From Strongylocentrotus purpuratus (Eukaryota; Echinodermata; Echinoidea; Camarodonta; Strongylocentrotidae): a stretch of 64,000 nt of DNA. Made by a program: the position numbers and the translations under genes. The stretch covers positions 23,396,879 through 23,460,878 of the forward strand of contig NW_022145599.1 of the NCBI RefSeq assembly GCF_000002235.5. Direction: 5' to 3'. How positions within the stretch are numbered: the stretch's first letter is position 1; the number at the start of each line of letters is the position of its first letter. The notes under the pieces were generated by a model. The model did not search any database, was not told the origin of the DNA, and worked only from the letters and a program-made list of their open reading frames with translations. This document shows, in pieces, positions 58,091 to 64,000 of the stretch.

Positions 58091-58526
58091 AAAAGTGTCC
58101 CATAAACTACAAATGCTACTAGTACTACGACAAATGCTTCGCCGACAATATTTTCTTTACACCTATTTTTTTCGTTTCTTTTTTTCTTCTTCATTTTCTG
58201 AATGCATTTCTTGAAATAATGTAGATGAAATGAAATGAATGAATGTTGATGAAGTGGGAGGAAAAAGGAGTTACCTAAAAGTCATTTCGAATATACTGAA
58301 ATAACTTTCCATCTATCACTGTACGTCCCATATAATGTATACTAAACACTCATTACATGTCGTGGGAAGTTTTAAAAAAAAAGTAGAGCAGCAAGCCACA
58401 TTCCCCAATACGCGCATACCTCCTAGTTAATTTCAAGTAGCTCATCAATATGTAATACCTGAAATTACCTCGATCAATGCATCTTACTAGGTAAAGCATT
58501 ATACAATGTAATAGGTCATCATGGAA

Positions 58527-58943
58527 GTTTAGAAAATAAGTAAGGGGGATTTACCAAGTGTTGATCTTTTTAAGAGTTTTATAAAGAAACAAAAAGATAT
58601 TGAATATTTCTCAGCGAAAAAAAGGAACAAGCTTGTTTCGCATTTTAAGAAATGGCGATTTGACTTATGATACTCATGTTGATTTAACTTTTATTCCTGT
58701 GCCCCCTCACTCCCCTTTATGCACTGGAGTTCAAACTATGATTTATATGTGTACAGTGTATTTTTTTTTACTATAATGTTTTTTTTTTATAACTTTCTTG
58801 TCCTTTCATTATTGTTAGTTGTTCTTATACATATTGGTTTTTTTGTTTGTCTAATTATTACCAATGACTTGTAAATATGTAATTTTTATATGATTGAAAA
58901 TTTAATAAACACACAAATATAAAAAAAAAGTTTAGAAAATAAG
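58527..58943 (+). mobile_element. 5'-truncated retroposon with poly-A and 14-bp target duplication
   Basis: Insert 58541-58929; GTTTAGAAAATAAG on both sides, a TTTAATAAACACAC signal and a final A9. It begins with a frame DLFKSFIKKQKDIEYFSAKK that ends KWRFDL, perhaps the C-terminus of a LINE. Nested in the TU-like middle. Confidence 0.85.
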
Positions 58944-59422
58944 GGCACTTATATACGTAAGGAAGAGAACCCATTCAGACGGGAAAATGAGATGGCAGCC
59001 TTTCTGCTTATTCACATTTATACAAATCATTTTGTTGCAGTTTGATGTTAGTTCTTCATGATAAGCCAATTGCTCTTCTTCCGGTGGCTTCGTGAGTCCC
59101 TTAAATTATTTAGTGAAAACAAAGTACTCGAATGAAACGGAGTGTTTTGCACACTAACATATATATATATTAAAGCTACATACACTTAACTAAAGGAAAG
59201 AAACCTTTAGAAAATGGACTGGATATTATTGAAAATATTATTCTAAACAAGAATGTACTACATGATTGTATTACTTTACGTTTCAATTTCACGAGAGAAA
59301 TAGAACTCGAGAGGGGGAGCAGAGAAGAAGTGATGGAAATGAAAGAAGACTAATAGCATGAGAGGAAAGAAAAGAGCAAAGAAGACAAGAAAACGGTGTA
59401 AACAGGAAAAGGAGGAGCATGG

Positions 59423-59436
<14 letters not shown>

Positions 59437-59460
<24 letters not shown>

Positions 59461-59461
59461 T
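59437..59461. repeat. (GA)n microsatellite
   Basis: GAGAGA tract between two inner inverted arms (59340-59400 and 59605-59660). Confidence 0.9.
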
Positions 59462-60044
59462 AGCCTTGAGCTTTGGATCAGCTAATGAGTAATACATGAA
59501 ACAGATTTTGAGCGGAGTAATTATCTTTCGCCGGAGAACTTGCGTAAGGAGCTATAATTTCATTTTTTATTTTTTTAAATCAAACATTATGGGGAATAGC
59601 AAAAAACGGTTGTCTTTCTTGCTCTTTTCTTTCCTCTCATGTTATTAGTCTTCTTTCATTGAGGTAATTTCAGGTCTTACATATTGATGAGCTGTTTGAA
59701 ATTAACTAGGAGCTATGCGCGTATTGGGGAATGTGGCTTGCTGCTCTACTTAAAAAAAAAAAAAACTTCCCATGACATGTAATGAGTGTTTAGTGTACAT
59801 TATGTGGGACGTACAGTGATAGATGGAAAGTTATTTCAGTATATTCGAAATTACTTTTAGGCAACTGCTTTTTCCTCCCACATTATCAACATTCATTCAT
59901 TTCATTTCATTTACATAATGTCATGAAATGCATTCAAAAAATGAAGAAAAAAAGAAAGAAACAAAAACAACCCGTGAAAAAAAAATATTGTCGGCGAAGC
60001 ATTTGTCGTAGTACTAGTAGCATTTGTATTTAATAGGACACTTT

Positions 60045-60470
60045 TTGGGCGGAGCAAATGTCGTCGGAGCAAATGTCACCGGAGCAAGTGTCGCTTCATG
60101 CGGAGCAAATGTCGTCGGAGCAATTGTCGGCGGAGCAAATGTCACCGGAGCAATTGTCGCTTCAGGCGGAGCAATTGTCGGCGGAGCAATTGTCGACGGA
60201 GCAATTGTCGGCGGAGCAAATGTCGTCGGAGCAATTGTCGGCGGAGCATATGTCACCGGAGCAATTGTCGCTTCAGGCGGAGCAATTGTCGGTGGAGCAA
60301 TTGACGGCGGAGCATCTGTCGGCGGAGCAATTGTCGGCGGAGCATTTGTCGGCGGAGCAACTGTCGGCGGAGCACCTGTCGGCGGAGCATTTGACGTCGG
60401 AGCAAATGTCGCGGAGCAAATGTCGCGGAGCAATTGTCGCGTTTTGCGGAGTAAATGTCGGCGGAGCAAT
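60045..60470. repeat. 15-bp minisatellite, right arm, about 28 units
   Basis: GGAGCAATTGTCGGC units, inverse of the left array but shorter and with different variants (TCACCGGAGC), so the arms have changed copy number independently. Confidence 0.95.
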
Positions 60471-60497
60471 CGTCGGCGGAGCATGTGTCATGGAACC

Positions 60498-60687
60498 CCA
60501 ACAGATGCCTCGTCTGGCAGAGCCAACTAAAGATGCGCGCCTAGCTAGCACACCTACCCCAATGAACAAAAGAATTGCAGACGGACTTGACCAAGACCAG
60601 TCACTAGACCACCAGACAGGATCCGAGACAGACCCTTACAGAACACGTTCTGGACGCATTAGCAATAAACCTGTCCGTTATCGTTAA
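60498..60687 (+). pseudogene. Ty3/gypsy pol C-terminal tail
   Basis: Frame ends DPYRTRSGRISNKPVRYR then stop, the usual end of this type of gypsy pol. Separated from the integrase part by the TU-like element. Confidence 0.85.
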
Positions 60688-61606
60688 ACACTACCAAAAA
60701 CAATTTGAAAGAAGAATTAAAACACAAAAATTGACAGACTATATAGATTGAACAAAGGTTCCAGTTTATAGTTAGAATCTCACATAAAGACACTTCATCT
60801 ATATTGGATAATAACCGAGATTTAATTTTTTTTTAAACTAATTCATAGCAACAACAAAAACAACAAAAAAAAAAAAACAAAAAAAAGAAGAGAGAAATAG
60901 CATACAATAAATAGAATGGCATGCAATGATGCTAATGTAAAGAAATGTGCCTAAGGGTATATTTATGTTGGATAATCAAGCAACATAACTTTCTTGAATA
61001 CAGTGTTTTGTGTTGAGTTTTTATAAATGTTTTAAGAATATGAGAACAAAGTTGAATATATGTTCTAAAGTTTCCATAAAGTTGTTCAGTAGCTCTGCCC
61101 AGCAAAGTTTTTTGTATGAGCAAATTTGAAACAATGTTTTGCTTAAAAACTAGTATTACAGTATTTTGGTTGTAAATATAATTATGTAAGTACAATTTAC
61201 TTCTAAAATGGCCAAGTTTGGATAAGCGAATAAGAAGTTGGAAATGTCAATATAGAAAAGAAAAAAAAAATTGTAGGCTATAGGCATGTGTTTGCTGATG
61301 TATATGAAACCACATAGTTTTATTTCTATCATCTGGTTTTAGGTATTCCACGTATTAGTTTTTCAAAAAAAGGACTATTCTATGGAACTAAAGTAAGGTT
61401 GCGAATTTGGGTTCTTGTGAATCATAAACATATTCCTTAATTGTTACTTGGCATTTAGTCAGGCATATGTTAAAGTATTTTTAAGGTATTGATATTTGCA
61501 AAATGTTTGCTTGTAGGTGTTTGGAGTTTCAAGAGGTTTTATGATTAACTGTTATAACTTTTCTTGGTTATTCATTAAAACAAAAACAATCTATTTGTGA
61601 GGGAGA
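60688..61606. other. gypsy 3' noncoding region
   Basis: AT-rich, no coding seen. Ends in GTGAGGGAGA, a polypurine tract, next to the LTR. Confidence 0.55.
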
Positions 61607-61778
61607 TGTTGTATATCCACTTGGAACTATACATTAACATGAGATATGATATGTAAATACCACGCCGAGCTATGCGGAAGGATACATAAATAAAGGTCTT
61701 ACAATATGGCTACTAATCAGTAACTACATCGTCTGCCAGACTCTATCATTTCACCGAGTCATATGACATATTACAACA
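61607..61778 (+). mobile_element. 3' LTR of the Ty3/gypsy element, 172 bp
   Basis: Starts TGTTGTA and ends TACAACA, so TG..CA with matching inverted ends. Preceded by a polypurine tract and holding an AATAAA signal. Not similar to the solo LTR. Confidence 0.8.
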
Positions 61779-61900
61779 GGGGGGGGGGGGCGTTTTTTTT
61801 TTTTTGGGGGGGGGGGGCAAAAATGCGTTTTGCCCCCCCCCCTTTTTTTTTGGTTGGGGGGGGGGGCAAGTGCCCTCCCCCTGCCACCCCACTTCCGGCG
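61779..61900. repeat. poly-G, poly-T and poly-C runs
   Basis: Alternating homopolymers that can pair; likely hard to sequence correctly. Confidence 0.9.
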
Positions 61901-62037
61901 CCTATGCATAGCTATACCTATATTTAACTCTATGCCTAATAATTATGATGCCTGACTCAGTTCCTTGTCGTTATTGAGTTGCTTGCATTGGTACTTTTGA
62001 TAAACATCTATTTTAAGATATGACGTATTTACCGTAA

Positions 62038-62048
62038 CCCCGGAAGTA
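62038..62048 (+). promoter_or_regulatory. ETS/GABP-like site
   Basis: CCCCGGAAGTA about 85 bp before the ATG at 62125; ETS sites often mark housekeeping starts. A reverse ACTTCCGG is at 61899. Confidence 0.4.
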
Positions 62049-62124
62049 CACTTTACACAGGTTATCGTACAGCAGAGAAAGAAAGGTAGGACCAATTTTA
62101 TCCAGCTAAAACCTGAAATCAACG

Positions 62125-62167
62125 ATGTTTGGATCATCTGCTAAAGGCACTTTTGATCGAAATATTG
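62125..62167 (+). CDS. possible first coding exon of an HRS/HGS-like VHS-domain gene
   Basis: ATG in AACG context, 14 codons MFGSSAKGTFDRNI plus one base, then GGTAAGT. The peptide resembles the start of HRS (fly MFRSSFDKNLE, human TFERLLDKAT), and a phase-1 split G would fit the next E of the NI-E-KAT pattern. HRS sorts ubiquitinated receptors at early endosomes as part of ESCRT-0. STAM has a similar start. Only 14 residues support this; the next exon is outside or unseen. Confidence 0.35.
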
Positions 62168-62368
62168 GTAAGTCTGATTCCATGTAAATAATTAGTACGA
62201 ATTTGAGTTATTTTGGTACAAATCGATGACTTCAAGTCTTTATATTAGTTGTGCTATGTAAAGTCGTTGGGCTGCCTTGACTCAATGACTGAGTCGAGAG
62301 CTCATTATGTTGCAATGTTGAGTGAGTGTGTGTACGAGGCCGGGGTTCGGCCTAGGCCTAACTAACAA

Positions 62369-62889
62369 TTAACAGCCTTTTCACACACAGCTCAAATTCA
62401 TCGTATCTAGAGCTGATTAGTTTAAAGCTGTTTAACTCAACAGTTTTAAACAGCTTTAAAGAAAAAATTCCCTGTGTGAACATCGTTTAGAATCTAGATC
62501 TAGCCTATACGATGTTCGGATAGATACAAAGTGAAAGTCGCGATTCATACGCCGTTCAAAGGCTCAAAGCAGGCTGTAGATCTAGATACGAAGTCCGTAT
62601 CTAGAGAGCTTGACATTTTGCGTGTGAACGGTTGTACGTACGTGTTTAAACTGGATGGAGCGTGCGCTTCGTTTGATATGATCTGACCTTCAATGCACAA
62701 TGGCACTAGATCTAGATCTACTGCGCATTTTAAGAGCAGTAGACTAGTTAATCACAAAACGATTAACGATCGCACCAAAATTTCTGTGTGTGAATGATGT
62801 CGTATGTGAAGCTGATTAGTTTAAAGTGCTTTAAACTAGAAATGTAATCAGCTTTAAAGAATTTTACTTGTGTGTGAAAAGGCTGTAAT
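62369..62889. mobile_element. 513-bp TIR element, possible TTAA target
   Basis: Element 62373-62885; CAGCCTTTTCACACACA at the left, exact inverse at the right. TTAA on the left, TAAT on the right. TTTAAAGC words repeat within. It lies just inside the possible HRS first intron. Confidence 0.7.
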
Positions 62890-62968
62890 AGTAATACCAC
62901 TGCACCATGTAAATAGCGTTGCACCATGCACCTTGCTCTCGTAAGCACACACACACACACTCATCAGT

Positions 62969-63030
62969 CTGCAAGAATCTTCAACTGTGAAGGAGGTAGA
63001 CTTAACCCAAAGAAGAAGAAGAAGAAGAAG
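62969..63030 (+). mobile_element. LINE 3' tail stub with (GAA)n
   Basis: Reverse complement of the tail of the decayed LINE at 32360-32418: CTGCAAGAATCTTCAACTGT, GAAGGAGGTAGACTTAACCC, AAAGAAG repeats. A strongly 5'-truncated copy next to a CA run. Confidence 0.88.
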
Positions 63031-63078
63031 TACCAGGCACTACAGCTTCACGCTGGGATATTGTAGAGATCGCAAAGC

Positions 63079-63469
63079 TTTTAAGAGAAGGTTGAGTTCT
63101 GAGAAGTGGTGAAAAATATTTTGTGAGCGTTATCATTGTTAATATGCAAGTGCGGAAGAACATCCGATAAAAATGTTCCCTGAAAGGCATGGCTCCTCAA
63201 ATGCCTTAATATTCTAAATATTCTAAATATGGCATGTAACATCATAACATTCAGGACAGATTTTTTTATGCCACTTGTTCGTGTAGTCCCATATACATCT
63301 TTCTGTGTACAGTGCTGGTAACTCTACTAAGACTGGGTCAAATTTCTAATCAGTTTGATGACTCCAGAACCTTGCAGTTCACACCAATACTTATATGCTA
63401 GATGATCAACCTGTTACACACCGTTTCTTCCACAATGCAATCGCTGACCAGAACTCTACTTTATCTTTA
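63079..63469 (+). repeat. dispersed repeat, copy B
   Basis: Same orientation as 541-931, with indels; AAGAGAAGGTTGAGTTCTG at the start and AACCTTGCA with TATATGCTAGATGATCAACC near the end. Confidence 0.9.
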
Positions 63470-64000
63470 AAGTTAGGGTTCACGTTTAAAACATTTTCCA
63501 ATACTGCCTGCACACAAAATTGAATAAAATTGATGAACCAGTGCAGTGTTACTGTTATTGTTAGTGTTAGGGTGTCTGATCGCGCACTCAATTTTGTGTG
63601 CTAAAACCCATCCCATTGAGATTGCACGCATCCCTATATAAGCAGTCTATGTGCATTGCGCGATCATGCAAAATTGGCCAGTGTTTTTATTTCCAAATCG
63701 AGATTCAAACCTTTATTGCTTGTGATCCTGAAGGTGAATAAGCAAACTCCCTGCGCATGCACCTTTGTACACTAACCATATGTAATTCTTTGTGAACAAA
63801 AGTGAAAAACCAGGCCCTTCTGTCCGACTGCCTAACCTTAGAATTAAAGAATATTTCATTGGTTTAGCAAGTTCTCTCAACACTGCAAAAAATTATGGTT
63901 AGTATTAGATAAGGGTCATAATTGTTCAGCGAAGTAATATTCCCTAAAAGATAGAAAATCAGCAATAAGTGGGTAACCATTTTACTGTAAGGGATGGAGA
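63470..64000. other. right end, nothing recognised
   Basis: No coding similarity, hairpin or element ends seen. Confidence 0.5.

Larger units (their letters stand above)
57492..60507. mobile_element. TU-like foldback transposon, 3.0 kb
   Basis: Element about 57502-60497, flanked by CCAACAGATG on both sides. Ends share GACACATGCTCCG inverted. Outer arm parts are 15-bp tandem arrays (57530-58090 and 60045-60470), inner arm parts are unique sequence paired over about 400 bp (58090-58475 and 59665-60045). The middle, about 1.2 kb, has no transposase. This layout, with long inverted repeats whose outer zone is 15-bp repeats, is that of sea urchin TU elements. It splits the gypsy pol. Confidence 0.88.

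Noticed and set aside
57499..58122. Pro/Thr-rich open frame (APPTIAPPTF repeats) and mirror frames at 60014-60687
   Set aside because: Translation of the 15-bp arrays of the TU-like element; open in several frames.

Overview
The window looks like animal nuclear DNA from an echinoderm, probably a sea urchin. The reasons are short coding exons in long AT-rich introns with GT-AG signals, abundant (AAT)n-anchored dispersed repeats, a foldback transposon whose inverted repeats are built of 15-bp tandem units (the plan of the sea urchin TU elements, as I recall them), and dense LINE, hAT, Tc1/mariner and Ty3/gypsy debris. The species is inferred, not proven.

The only clear host gene is IFT140, the intraflagellar transport complex A subunit. 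It is on the minus strand from the start codon at 30825 to the left edge. I could trace 22 coding exons, the last one cut by the window edge. They are in phase throughout (2861 coding nt, about 953 codons) and cover both WD40 propellers and the start of the TPR-like solenoid. One intron (19007 to 16479) appears to use a GC-AG donor. The introns hold most of the structure in the left half: a BEL/Pao-like gag fragment, LINE relics, a 1.2-kb composite minisatellite, two nonautonomous hAT elements with 8-bp target duplications (14801-15477 and 16819-18762), Tc1/mariner MITEs with TA targets, two recent tandem duplications and several long hairpins.

From 31 to 62 kb there is no recognisable host exon, only mobile and satellite DNA. 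In order: a decayed LINE with a (GAA)n tail (32.4-35.3 kb); a purine-rich satellite (35.9-36.8 kb); a 372-bp direct repeat carrying the same open frame twice (37.1 and 38.5 kb); an almost intact 1259-codon LINE with zinc fingers, a 2A-like motif, endonuclease and reverse transcriptase (41.0-44.8 kb); a higher-order satellite (48.1-48.8 kb); a 3.4-kb hAT-like element holding a 931-bp foldback (49.2-52.6 kb); and a Ty3/gypsy relic (54.4-61.8 kb) broken by a solo LTR and by a 3-kb TU-like foldback that itself carries a LINE stub. These elements are nested, so their relative ages can be read.

At 62125-62167 a short plus-strand ATG exon with an ETS site upstream and a GTAAGT donor may be the first coding exon of an HRS/HGS-like VHS-domain gene. 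The right end carries another copy of a dispersed repeat that also sits in the last complete IFT140 intron at the left end.
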